Below are positions 25,878-33,406 of a stretch of DNA of 34,711 bases, in pieces. The stretch's first letter is position 1; each line of letters begins with the position of its first letter. The notes under the pieces were generated by a model. It was not told the DNA's origin. It was given only the letters and a program-made list of their open reading frames with translations, and made no database searches. The translations under genes and the position numbers were made by a program. The DNA comes from Caulobacterales bacterium (GTDB lineage: Bacteria; Pseudomonadota; Alphaproteobacteria; Caulobacterales; Parvularculaceae), in NCBI GenBank assembly GCA_020638525.1, contig JACKIL010000020.1:1-34711 (forward strand). Reading direction: 5' to 3'.

Positions 25878-26834
25878 ATGAGCGTGGCGCCATTGAACGA
25901 GCATCCGGCTGGCGAGCCTTGCGGTTTTGATCCATCGGGCCTCGATGTTCTGAAGTTTGCGGCGGCGGAGATTGAGGCCGGAAATCCCGTCGTGATCGCC
26001 ACTCTCGCCAATATCGAGGGCGCTGCGCCACGCCGAACCGGCGCGCAGATGGCGATCTCGGGCGACGGGCGATACAGGGGCTCGATTTCCTCCGGTTGCC
26101 TCGAGCGCGCAATTGTCGATGAAGCGCGCGCGTGTCTTCGCCGAGGCGAGGGCGGTCTCGTCCGCTACGGCGCCAATTCGAAATATATCGACATTGTTCT
26201 GCCCTGCGGTTCTGGCGTCGACATCTTGTTCACGGTCCGCCCGTCTTTGACTGTGCTGGCTGATGCGATTGACGCGCTCGAAGCGCGCAAGCCGGTATCG
26301 CTTTTCTATTCTGCAAACGAAGTCGCATCCGCGCGCCACGGCGAGCGCGATGCCGGGTTTCTTCGAGAATACTGGCCGCCGCTGACGATCGTTGCGGCGG
26401 GTCTCGGCGCCGAGCTCATCGTGTTCAGCAGACTGGCCGCCGCCGCGGGATACAGGCTGCGTGTTCTCTCGCCGGATGAAGCGACGCTACAGAATTGCGC
26501 GGGCGCAGCGACGAGGCTTCATTCTGCATCCGCCTTGCCGGACTTGCTGCTCGATCCGTGGACGGCGTTCGTCACGCTCTTTCACGACCGGGAATGGGAA
26601 ACGCCATTGCTGAAAGCGGCGCTTGGGAGCGAGGCTTTTTTCGTCGGCTCGGTCGGAAGCCGGAGGACGCATGAGTTGCGGGTGGAATCGCTTTCCGCCT
26701 CCGGCGTTGCGCCGCATGTGCTTGAAAAGCTGCGCGCGCCAATCGGCCTTATTCCGTCAACCCGCGATCCGTCTTCGCTCGCTTTGTCTGTGCTTGCGGA
26801 CATTGTGGCCGCGTGGCCCTGCGACGGTATGTGA
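25878..26834 (+). CDS. XdhC/CoxI-family molybdenum hydroxylase maturation factor
   Basis: 318-aa protein of the XdhC family, which delivers and sulfurates the molybdenum cofactor for xanthine-dehydrogenase-type enzymes. N-terminal XdhC_CoxI domain (VVIATLANIEGAAPRRTGAQ, GSISSGCLERAIVDEA) and C-terminal Rossmann-like domain (LTIVAAGLGAELIVFSRLAA, FFVGSVGSRRTHELRVESLS). ATG 25878 is preferred over TTG 25872 two codons upstream. Its TGA overlaps the ATG of the next gene. Expected partner of IorB. Confidence 0.9.
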   Translation: MSVAPLNEHPAGEPCGFDPSGLDVLKFAAAEIEAGNPVVIATLANIEGAAPRRTGAQMAISGDGRYRGSISSGCLERAIVDEARACLRRGEGGLVRYGANSKYIDIVLPCGSGVDILFTVRPSLTVLADAIDALEARKPVSLFYSANEVASARHGERDAGFLREYWPPLTIVAAGLGAELIVFSRLAAAAGYRLRVLSPDEATLQNCAGAATRLHSASALPDLLLDPWTAFVTLFHDREWETPLLKAALGSEAFFVGSVGSRRTHELRVESLSASGVAPHVLEKLRAPIGLIPSTRDPSSLALSVLADIVAAWPCDGM

Positions 26835-27436
26835 TGAGTTTCCGCCGCCTTGCTGTCGCCATTCTCGCCGCAGGCTCAGGCTCGAGATTCGGCGAGGACA
26901 AGCTTGCGAAGTCGCTCGGAGAATTCTCCGTTCTTGAGCATGTGGCGAAGGCGATCGCGAAAATCGACGCGCCGCTCAAGTTCTGCGTCACCAGAGACGA
27001 ACAGAGCGTCCACGCCGCGATGCTGGCGCGATACGCCATTCAGCCGATCGTCAATGCAGCGCCTGACCTTGGCATGAGCAGCTCCATTGTGCTCGCGGTT
27101 GAAGCCGCCGAGAAAGCGCAAGCTGATGGTCTGTTGATCGCGCTTGGCGATATGCCGCTTGTTCCTGTGGTGCACTATGCCGAGCTGATCAGGAAAGCGG
27201 AGCGCGCCCCGCTCGCATGCAGTCTGGTCGGTGAGCGGCGCATGCCGCCTGCGCTCTTCCCATCGCAACTGTTCGGGGAATTAAAGCGCCTCTCGGGCGA
27301 TCAGGGCGCTCGTGAATTGCTCTACAGATATGGCGATGAAATCTGCGCGCCGCTGGCGCCGGAGCATTGCCTCGATATCGACACGCAGGAAGACTTGTCG
27401 GCGGCGCAAAAGTCTCTCGCTTCCGGAACAAAGTAG
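26834..27436 (+). CDS. MobA/MocA-like molybdenum cofactor nucleotidyltransferase
   Basis: 200-aa NTP-transferase-family protein. N-terminal nucleotide-binding signature VAILAAGSGSRFGEDKLAKS, metal-binding region LIALGDMPLVP and C-terminal HCLDIDTQEDL. Likely adds CMP to form the cytosine-dinucleotide cofactor (MocA type), which the XdhC/IorB family needs; MobA (GMP) is less likely given the neighbours. Start codon overlaps the upstream stop by one base, ending the ior operon, and the gene faces the second TetR gene 25 bases away. Confidence 0.85.
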   Translation: MSFRRLAVAILAAGSGSRFGEDKLAKSLGEFSVLEHVAKAIAKIDAPLKFCVTRDEQSVHAAMLARYAIQPIVNAAPDLGMSSSIVLAVEAAEKAQADGLLIALGDMPLVPVVHYAELIRKAERAPLACSLVGERRMPPALFPSQLFGELKRLSGDQGARELLYRYGDEICAPLAPEHCLDIDTQEDLSAAQKSLASGTK

Positions 27437-27461
27437 AACGGCCGGAGAATACTCCGACGCA

Positions 27462-28070
27462 TCAGCTCTTCAGGAAGCCTTTGGTGAACAGCCGCCGCAT
27501 GAAGGCGTTTCGCTGGGCGATCATTGTCTTCGAGTAAATGGATTTTCCGAACGCGCTCGACGCGAAGGGCTCGATGACGGCGGGGCCGATGAAGTCGAAG
27601 ATCATATAGATCGCCGCCCATTCGCGATCGACGCCGGGCTGCAAAAACCCGCGCTTTGCATTGGTGTCGATGAACTGGCGCATGATCGTCAGCAGTTCGT
27701 CGAACAGCGCTTGCGAGCCGGGCGACTTCTCCATCAGCGCCATTCGTGCGTACATGAGCGCGTCGCGGTCGCGCGTGATCCACTCGACGGCGTCCTCGAC
27801 GGCGTTTTCGAGCGCTTCCGTTCCCGAGTGCATGATGACGTTCGAGTAGAGCGATTTGATTTCCTGCAGGACATAAGCGTCGATGGCGGCTCTCAACCCT
27901 TCCTTCGATCCGAAATGGGTGCGCACAAGGCCAAGCGACACGCCGGCTTCCGCGGCGATCTCTCGAACCCCGACGGCGGAAAATCCCTTTTCGGCGAAAA
28001 GCTTCATTCCTGCACGGAGGAGTTGCCTGCGTCCTGGCGCTCCGGCTTCGTGGTCCTCAAGAGTAGCCAT
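27462..28070 (-). CDS. TetR-family transcriptional regulator
   Basis: 202-aa regulator with helix-turn-helix at about residues 33-53 (AVGVREIAAEAGVSLGLVRT) then HFGSKEGLRAAI. The C-terminal domain has MARMALMEKSP-like and WAAIYMIFDFIGPAV segments, as in several TetR branches. It is divergent from the TonB receptor across 132 bp that hold the TATAC array, so the receptor and the downstream genes are probable targets. Confidence 0.88.
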   Translation of the reverse strand: MATLEDHEAGAPGRRQLLRAGMKLFAEKGFSAVGVREIAAEAGVSLGLVRTHFGSKEGLRAAIDAYVLQEIKSLYSNVIMHSGTEALENAVEDAVEWITRDRDALMYARMALMEKSPGSQALFDELLTIMRQFIDTNAKRGFLQPGVDREWAAIYMIFDFIGPAVIEPFASSAFGKSIYSKTMIAQRNAFMRRLFTKGFLKS

Positions 28071-28103
28071 CTCGATGCGTTTCTCCGTCCGTCACAAAGG
28101 GAC

Positions 28104-28156
28104 TATACAGACGTATACATATAATATACGATCGTATACATCCGTGCGCTGTATAC
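28104..28156. promoter_or_regulatory. TATAC operator array between TetR and TonB receptor
   Basis: TATAC occurs at 28104, 28114, 28125, 28135 and 28152, the first four spaced 10, 11 and 10 bp, about one helical turn. Within it, TATACGATCGTATA (28125-28138) is a perfect 14-bp palindrome, and CGTATA/TATACG (28112-28117, 28125-28130) form another. It is AT-rich against a GC-rich background and lies in the intergenic region of the divergent TetR gene and TonB receptor, as expected of a multi-site operator. Confidence 0.6.
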
Positions 28157-28202
28157 GCGATTTGTACCCGCGTGCCTATGCGCTTAACCGGGAGGGTGTC
28201 TA

Positions 28203-30377
28203 ATGAATCCGCAAGGAAAAAAAGGGGTTTTGGCGGGATTGCTGGCGGCGGCGAGCGCCGCGAGCATAACCGCGGCCTATGCGCAGGAAAGCGCAGGGCA
28301 GGGGGCTGACGATACGATTATCGTGACGGCTCAACGGCGCGAGCAGTCCATTCAGGACGTGCCGATCAGCATTACGGCGATGGGCAGCGCCGAGATTGAG
28401 CGCTTCGGTTTTTCGGAATTCGACGATTACGCCGTCAGAATTCCGAACCTCGCCTTCTCCGCGTCGAATTCAAGCTCGACGGACGGCGCGCTGTCGATCG
28501 CCATTCGCGGCATCTTCGGCTCCAACACGACGGGCTTCTACATCGACGATTCCCCGCTCGTTCAGGCGCTGAACCCGCGCGTCATCGACCTTGAGCGCAT
28601 CGAAGTGCTGAGAGGGCCGCAGGGCACGCTTTATGGCGCGCGCTCAATGGGCGGCACCGTTCGCCTCATCACCGTGCAGCCTGACCTCAACGAGTATTCG
28701 GGCCGCGCCCACGCCGGCGTCTCCTTCACGAAGGATGGCGGAACGAACTATCTGGTTGACGGCGCCGTCAACGTTCCCGTCGCGCCGGATCTCTTCGCGC
28801 TGCGCGCCGTCGCCTATTATCAGCACGATGACGGCTTCATCGACATCGCGCCGCGCGCCGATGCGCCGGTTCCTTTCGACGTCAAGAAAGATGTCGACAA
28901 GGAGAAGGTCGCAGGCTTCCAGGTTGCGGGGCTCCTGTCGCTTCTCGGCGGCGACCTGACGATCACGCCGCGCTTCATGTATGAAAAAGTGGAACGCGAT
29001 GGCCGCACGCTTGCCGACTTCACGGCGAGCAACCGCGTCAATCTTCGCGAGTACGACATTGATGAACCGAACGAGAACGAATGGTGGCTTGCGACCCTGA
29101 CGGCGAAATACGACGCCGGGTTCGGCACGTTCATTTCGGCGTCTTCGTGGTTCGATCGCTCTTACAGCGACACGGAAGACTTTTCGGAATGGACTGAAGC
29201 CGTCCTCGCCTTCCAGGGCGCCTCGATCGCGCATGCCGACACGGATCAGGACATTTTCAGTCAGGAACTGCGCTTCGTTTCCGGCTGGGATGCGCCGATC
29301 GACCTGACGATTGGCGGCTTCTATCAGAAGTCGAAGTCGAACTGGGTCTTCCCGGCGACGCCAATCGACGGTTTCGCGCCGGACGTGTTCAACCTGAACA
29401 ACCCGACCACCGTGACGGAGAAAGCGATCTTCGCCGAAGCGACCTGGAATGCGACGGAAGATTTCCGTGTCATTCTCGGCGGCCGCGTCTTCAAGAACGA
29501 AGTCGATTTCTATCTTCGTCAGGGCGGCGCGTTCATCGGGCCGGATGAAGTCTATCAGGGCGTTCAATCGGAAACCGGTTTCACGCCGAAAGTCGGCCTC
29601 CAGTATGACCTCGACGATGATCGCATGCTCTATGCGACGATGTCGGAAGGCTTCCGGATCGGCGGCGTGAACTTCTATTCGGGCCTTCTGTGCGCAGCGG
29701 AAATCGCATCGCTCGGCATCACGGATGCGTCGACCTTCGATTCGGACTCGCTCAGAAGCTATGAGGCCGGGTTGAAATCGCGCTGGCTTGGCGGAAAGCT
29801 CACAGCGAACGCGGCCGGGTTCTACGTCAACTGGAAAGACCTCCAGCAGCGTCAGGGCCTCGCTTGCGGCTTCTCGCTGAACGTGAACGCAGGCGAAGCC
29901 GAACTCAAGGGCGGCGAGCTCGAACTCGATTTCGCAGTCACGGACAATACGCGTCTTCTCTTCGGTCTCGGCTATGTCGACAGCGAGATCACGGACAATG
30001 GCGGCGTCAGCACGGTGACGGTCGGGCAGGAAATCCAGAACGTTCCGAACCTCACTTTCAACGCCGCGATCGATCACGACTTCACGCTTGGCGCTCTGCC
30101 GGCGTTCATTCATCTCGACTATTCGAACACCGGCGAAAGCTATAGCGGCAATAACAGCCCGACTTCGCCGCTCTTGCGTCCGGCGTTCGACATTGCAAAT
30201 GCGCGCATCGGCGTCGAGTTCCCCGTCGGAACCGTCACGATCTTCGCTGACAACCTCTTCGATGAGAAAGCGAACTATGCGGATATTCCCCCGCTCGGCG
30301 TGCAAACGCCCGGCCGGCCACGCATCGCCGTCAATCAACCGAGGACTGTCGGCCTTGAATGGCGCGTGAAATTCTAA
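28203..30377 (+). CDS. TonB-dependent outer-membrane receptor
   Basis: 724-aa receptor for active uptake across the outer membrane. Signal peptide MNPQGKKGVLAGLLAAASAA with cleavage near AYA-QES, TonB box-like DTIIVTAQRR, plug domain (QDVPISITAMGSAEIERF, IAIRGIF, LRGPQGTLYGARSMGG) and a 22-strand barrel with the ending VNQPRTVGLEWRVKF, whose last residue is Phe. The substrate is unknown; this Sphingomonad-like type often imports plant- or xenobiotic-derived compounds. Strong GGGAGG ribosome site (28190-28195). Divergent from TetR, and upstream of aminotransferase and ligase genes. Confidence 0.92.
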   Translation: MNPQGKKGVLAGLLAAASAASITAAYAQESAGQGADDTIIVTAQRREQSIQDVPISITAMGSAEIERFGFSEFDDYAVRIPNLAFSASNSSSTDGALSIAIRGIFGSNTTGFYIDDSPLVQALNPRVIDLERIEVLRGPQGTLYGARSMGGTVRLITVQPDLNEYSGRAHAGVSFTKDGGTNYLVDGAVNVPVAPDLFALRAVAYYQHDDGFIDIAPRADAPVPFDVKKDVDKEKVAGFQVAGLLSLLGGDLTITPRFMYEKVERDGRTLADFTASNRVNLREYDIDEPNENEWWLATLTAKYDAGFGTFISASSWFDRSYSDTEDFSEWTEAVLAFQGASIAHADTDQDIFSQELRFVSGWDAPIDLTIGGFYQKSKSNWVFPATPIDGFAPDVFNLNNPTTVTEKAIFAEATWNATEDFRVILGGRVFKNEVDFYLRQGGAFIGPDEVYQGVQSETGFTPKVGLQYDLDDDRMLYATMSEGFRIGGVNFYSGLLCAAEIASLGITDASTFDSDSLRSYEAGLKSRWLGGKLTANAAGFYVNWKDLQQRQGLACGFSLNVNAGEAELKGGELELDFAVTDNTRLLFGLGYVDSEITDNGGVSTVTVGQEIQNVPNLTFNAAIDHDFTLGALPAFIHLDYSNTGESYSGNNSPTSPLLRPAFDIANARIGVEFPVGTVTIFADNLFDEKANYADIPPLGVQTPGRPRIAVNQPRTVGLEWRVKF

Positions 30378-30453
30378 GGCGCATACGAAGAAGCGGCGGC
30401 TTCGCTAGATTGCGGAGCCGCCGGCTTCGATGATTTGATGAAATAGCGGTTCA

Positions 30454-31800
30454 ATGACTTATTCCTCTCCCAGGCGCGATGCGGCGCTCGCACGGCTGAA
30501 GGCGAAAACTTCGCGTTCGGCCGCCATGCGTCCGCATGCGGAGCAGCTTCTTGCGCTGGAGGCGGTCCCGACATTCTCCCTGCCGACGCCGATCTATATC
30601 GACCGTGCGCTCGGTGCGACGATGACCGATCTCGACGGCAACGACTATATCGACCTCGCCATGGGGTTCGGCTCGAATATTCTTGGCCATCGCCCGCCCG
30701 AAGTCGAAGCGGCGTTGATCGCGCAAGTCGGCAAATGCTGGCACACGGTCATTCCGAGCACGCCGCAATACGATCTCGCCGAACTTCTGGTCGACGCTGT
30801 TCCTTGCGCCGAAAAAGTCGTCTTCACGAATTCCGGCACGGAAGCGACGATGTATGGCATGCGCCTTGCGCGCGCCTACACGAAGAAAGAAAAGGTGGCG
30901 GTTTTCGGCGGCGGCTATCACGGCACGCATGATTACGCGCTGATCCAGGAAGACCCGAAAAGCCAGCGCGATGCGCCATCCGCCAAAACGATCGGTCTCG
31001 GCATTCCGGCGTCGGTGCGCGACGAGACGATGATCGTGCTTCCATATCGCGATCCGGCGGCCTTCGACATCATCCGCAAGAACCGCGACGCGCTGGCGAT
31101 GGTGATCGTCCAGCCCGTGCAGAACACGACGCCCTTCATCGACAATCACGACTTCCTGCGAGGCTTGCGCGATGTCTGCGATGAATGCGGCGTGCTTTTG
31201 ATGTTCGACGAAGTGGTGACGGGCTTTCGCCTCGCTTATGGCGGCGCGCAAGTCTATTACGGCGTCACGCCGGACCTTGCGTCTTTCGGGAAGATCATCG
31301 GCGGCGGCGCGGCCGTAGGCGCGCTCTGCGGGCGCGATGCGTTGATGGGCCTTTTTGCGCAGCCGGGCTCAGGCGGCGTCTTTTCGGGCGGCACGTTCAA
31401 CGGCAACCCGATTTCGATGACGGCCGGCGCGGCCACGCTTCGCCTTCTGAAGGAACGCAAGGACGAGATTTATCCGGGGATCGAAAGGCGCTCGGCGCGG
31501 CTCGCCTCGACAATCGCGGAGCACTGCGCCTCGAACGGAATGGGCGTCACGCTGATGCATGCGGCGTCGATTCAGTGCATTCACTTTGTTGACAGGCCGA
31601 TCCGGACTTTTCGCGACCTTCACCCGTCGAACCGCGCGGCGGAGGAAGCGTTCTATATTTTCCTGCTCGACCGGGGCGTCTTGCTGCCGGGCTTTCATGT
31701 CTACTTCCTCTCGGCGGCCCATGACGACGCGATGATCGGCCGGCTCGAAACGGCCTTTGTGGAAGCGCTTGACGAGTGTCGCGCTGACGGACTTCTCTAG
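30454..31800 (+). CDS. Class III PLP-dependent aminotransferase
   Basis: 448-aa aminotransferase related to glutamate-1-semialdehyde aminomutase and omega-type aminotransferases. Seen: phosphate-binding region FTNSGTEATMYGMRLARAY (Ser127, Gly128, Thr129), Asp252 pairing with the PLP ring nitrogen in MFDEVVTGFRLA, and Schiff-base Lys280 in ASFGKIIGGG, then VFSGGTFNGNP. The usual EP motif before the PLP region is replaced by Gln in VIVQPVQNT (Gln220). Substrate is unknown. 76 bases after the TonB receptor and 7 bases before the ligase, so it should move an amino group from an imported compound. Confidence 0.85.
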   Translation: MTYSSPRRDAALARLKAKTSRSAAMRPHAEQLLALEAVPTFSLPTPIYIDRALGATMTDLDGNDYIDLAMGFGSNILGHRPPEVEAALIAQVGKCWHTVIPSTPQYDLAELLVDAVPCAEKVVFTNSGTEATMYGMRLARAYTKKEKVAVFGGGYHGTHDYALIQEDPKSQRDAPSAKTIGLGIPASVRDETMIVLPYRDPAAFDIIRKNRDALAMVIVQPVQNTTPFIDNHDFLRGLRDVCDECGVLLMFDEVVTGFRLAYGGAQVYYGVTPDLASFGKIIGGGAAVGALCGRDALMGLFAQPGSGGVFSGGTFNGNPISMTAGAATLRLLKERKDEIYPGIERRSARLASTIAEHCASNGMGVTLMHAASIQCIHFVDRPIRTFRDLHPSNRAAEEAFYIFLLDRGVLLPGFHVYFLSAAHDDAMIGRLETAFVEALDECRADGLL

Positions 31801-31807
31801 GGGCGAA

Positions 31808-33373
31808 ATGACAGCGCTATCGAAAAAATCCCTTGCGCTTGCGATGCTCGATCACTGGGAGCGCGCCCAGCCTGACAAGGATTTTCTGAGAACGCGCGAA
31901 GGCGCGTGCTCCTATGGCGCGTTCGCCGCGCTCGTGCGCGGCTATGCGGCGCGCTTCTACGGCGCCGGCCTGCGGGCGGGTGACATTGCGCCGACTTTCA
32001 TCCCGAACAGCAGCGCGGCCGTCGCGAGCTGGTTTGCGGCCATGCATATCGGCGCTGTCTGGGCGCCCATTAACACGGAATTCCGCGGCGAACAGCTTGT
32101 GCGCGCCTTGAATGTCACAGGCGCATCGACGCTTTTCGTAGAAGAACGCTACCTTGCGCAAATTCTCGAAGCGCTCCCCTCGCTCAAGCATGTGACGCAG
32201 GTTGTCGTGTTTGGTGAAGAAGCCCCCCCATCGCGCGGGGGCGCGTCTTTCATTCGCTTTGACGATTTGCCTTCGGAAGCGCTTCCAGAACGGGCGGTAG
32301 TTTCGCCCAGCGAAGTCGCGATGATCCAGTTCACCTCAGGCTCGACCGGCGTCTCGAAAGCCGTGCAGCTCTCGCATGGTTATCTTGTCGGTCAGGCCCG
32401 CCTCAGCGCCTATTATTTCAATATCAGGCCGGAGGACGTTAATTATTGTCCGTTCCCGCTCTATCACTGGGATGCGACGATCGGCACAGTGATGGGTGCG
32501 ATGGTGACCGGCGCGACCGCCGCGCTCGCGGACCGCTTCAGCGTTTCACGTTTCTGGGACGATATTCGCGCATTCGATGCGACGATGTTCGATTTCATGG
32601 GCGCGACGCTCGCCTTCCTGATGGATCGGCCCGCGAGCCCGAGCGACAAACAACACCGCGTGCGGCTCGGCTGGGGGCTTCCCATGCCGAAATTTCGCGA
32701 GGCGTTCGAGAAGCGTTTCGGCGTGCGGCTCCTTGAAGGCTATGGCAGCACCGAAGGCGGCGTCGCCGTGTTCCAGCGGCTCAATGAAACCTATCCTCAG
32801 GGAAGCTGCGGCCGGCCGGCGCCGGAATTCTCGCTGAAGATCGTCGATGACGATGGGCGCGAAGTTAAAACCGGCGAGGTCGGCGAGATCATCACGAAGC
32901 CGAACGATCCCGTACTGATGATGAACGGCTATCTCAACATGCCGGAAGTCAATGCGGAGCTGATGCGCGACGGCTGGTATTTCACCGGCGATCTCGGGCG
33001 TGTCGACGCTGACGGCAATCTCTATTTCGCCGGGCGCAAGAAGGACATCATCCGCAGGCGCGGCGAGAACATTTCAGCGCTCGAAATCGAAAAGGTGATC
33101 GAGCAGCACCCGGCTGTTCTCGAAGTCGCCGCTTTCGGCGCGCCGAGCCCCTATTCGGAGGAAGAAGTCGCGGTCGCCATTCGCCTGCGGCCCGGCGCGG
33201 CCCTGACCGAGCACGAACTTCTCGCCTTCTGCGAAGGCCGGATGGCGCGCTATATGACGCCGCAGCATGTCGTCTTTCTCGATGCCTTGCCGAAGACGCC
33301 GACGGAGAAAGTCGCCAAGGCGCAGCTGAAAGAAGCTTTCGTGGCGGGAAATTTGATGAAGGCGCATGCGTGA
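31808..33373 (+). CDS. CaiC-like acyl-CoA ligase (AMP-forming)
   Basis: 521-aa ANL-superfamily ligase. It has A3 FTSGSTGVSK (about 175-184), A5 YGSTEGG, A7 YFTGDLG, A8 GRKKDIIRRRGENIS, and A10 PKTPTEKVAK with catalytic Lys. The ATP-dependent reaction makes an acyl-CoA through an acyl-adenylate. Overall likeness is to the CaiC / crotonobetaine-carnitine-CoA ligase group, so the acid may be a short or medium amino- or ammonium-related acid; this is inference. ATG 31808 is chosen with GGGG just upstream; the longer open frame starts inside the aminotransferase gene. Confidence 0.88.
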   Translation: MTALSKKSLALAMLDHWERAQPDKDFLRTREGACSYGAFAALVRGYAARFYGAGLRAGDIAPTFIPNSSAAVASWFAAMHIGAVWAPINTEFRGEQLVRALNVTGASTLFVEERYLAQILEALPSLKHVTQVVVFGEEAPPSRGGASFIRFDDLPSEALPERAVVSPSEVAMIQFTSGSTGVSKAVQLSHGYLVGQARLSAYYFNIRPEDVNYCPFPLYHWDATIGTVMGAMVTGATAALADRFSVSRFWDDIRAFDATMFDFMGATLAFLMDRPASPSDKQHRVRLGWGLPMPKFREAFEKRFGVRLLEGYGSTEGGVAVFQRLNETYPQGSCGRPAPEFSLKIVDDDGREVKTGEVGEIITKPNDPVLMMNGYLNMPEVNAELMRDGWYFTGDLGRVDADGNLYFAGRKKDIIRRRGENISALEIEKVIEQHPAVLEVAAFGAPSPYSEEEVAVAIRLRPGAALTEHELLAFCEGRMARYMTPQHVVFLDALPKTPTEKVAKAQLKEAFVAGNLMKAHA

Positions 33374-33406
33374 TAAACCGTATTAGAAGCAATCGGCGAT
33401 GACGGC

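Noticed and set aside
28644..30338. 564-aa open frame on the minus strand inside the TonB receptor gene
   Set aside because: Exact antisense of a strongly supported gene; low-complexity, Arg- and Glu-rich, no domain, and high GC readily keeps the opposite frame open.
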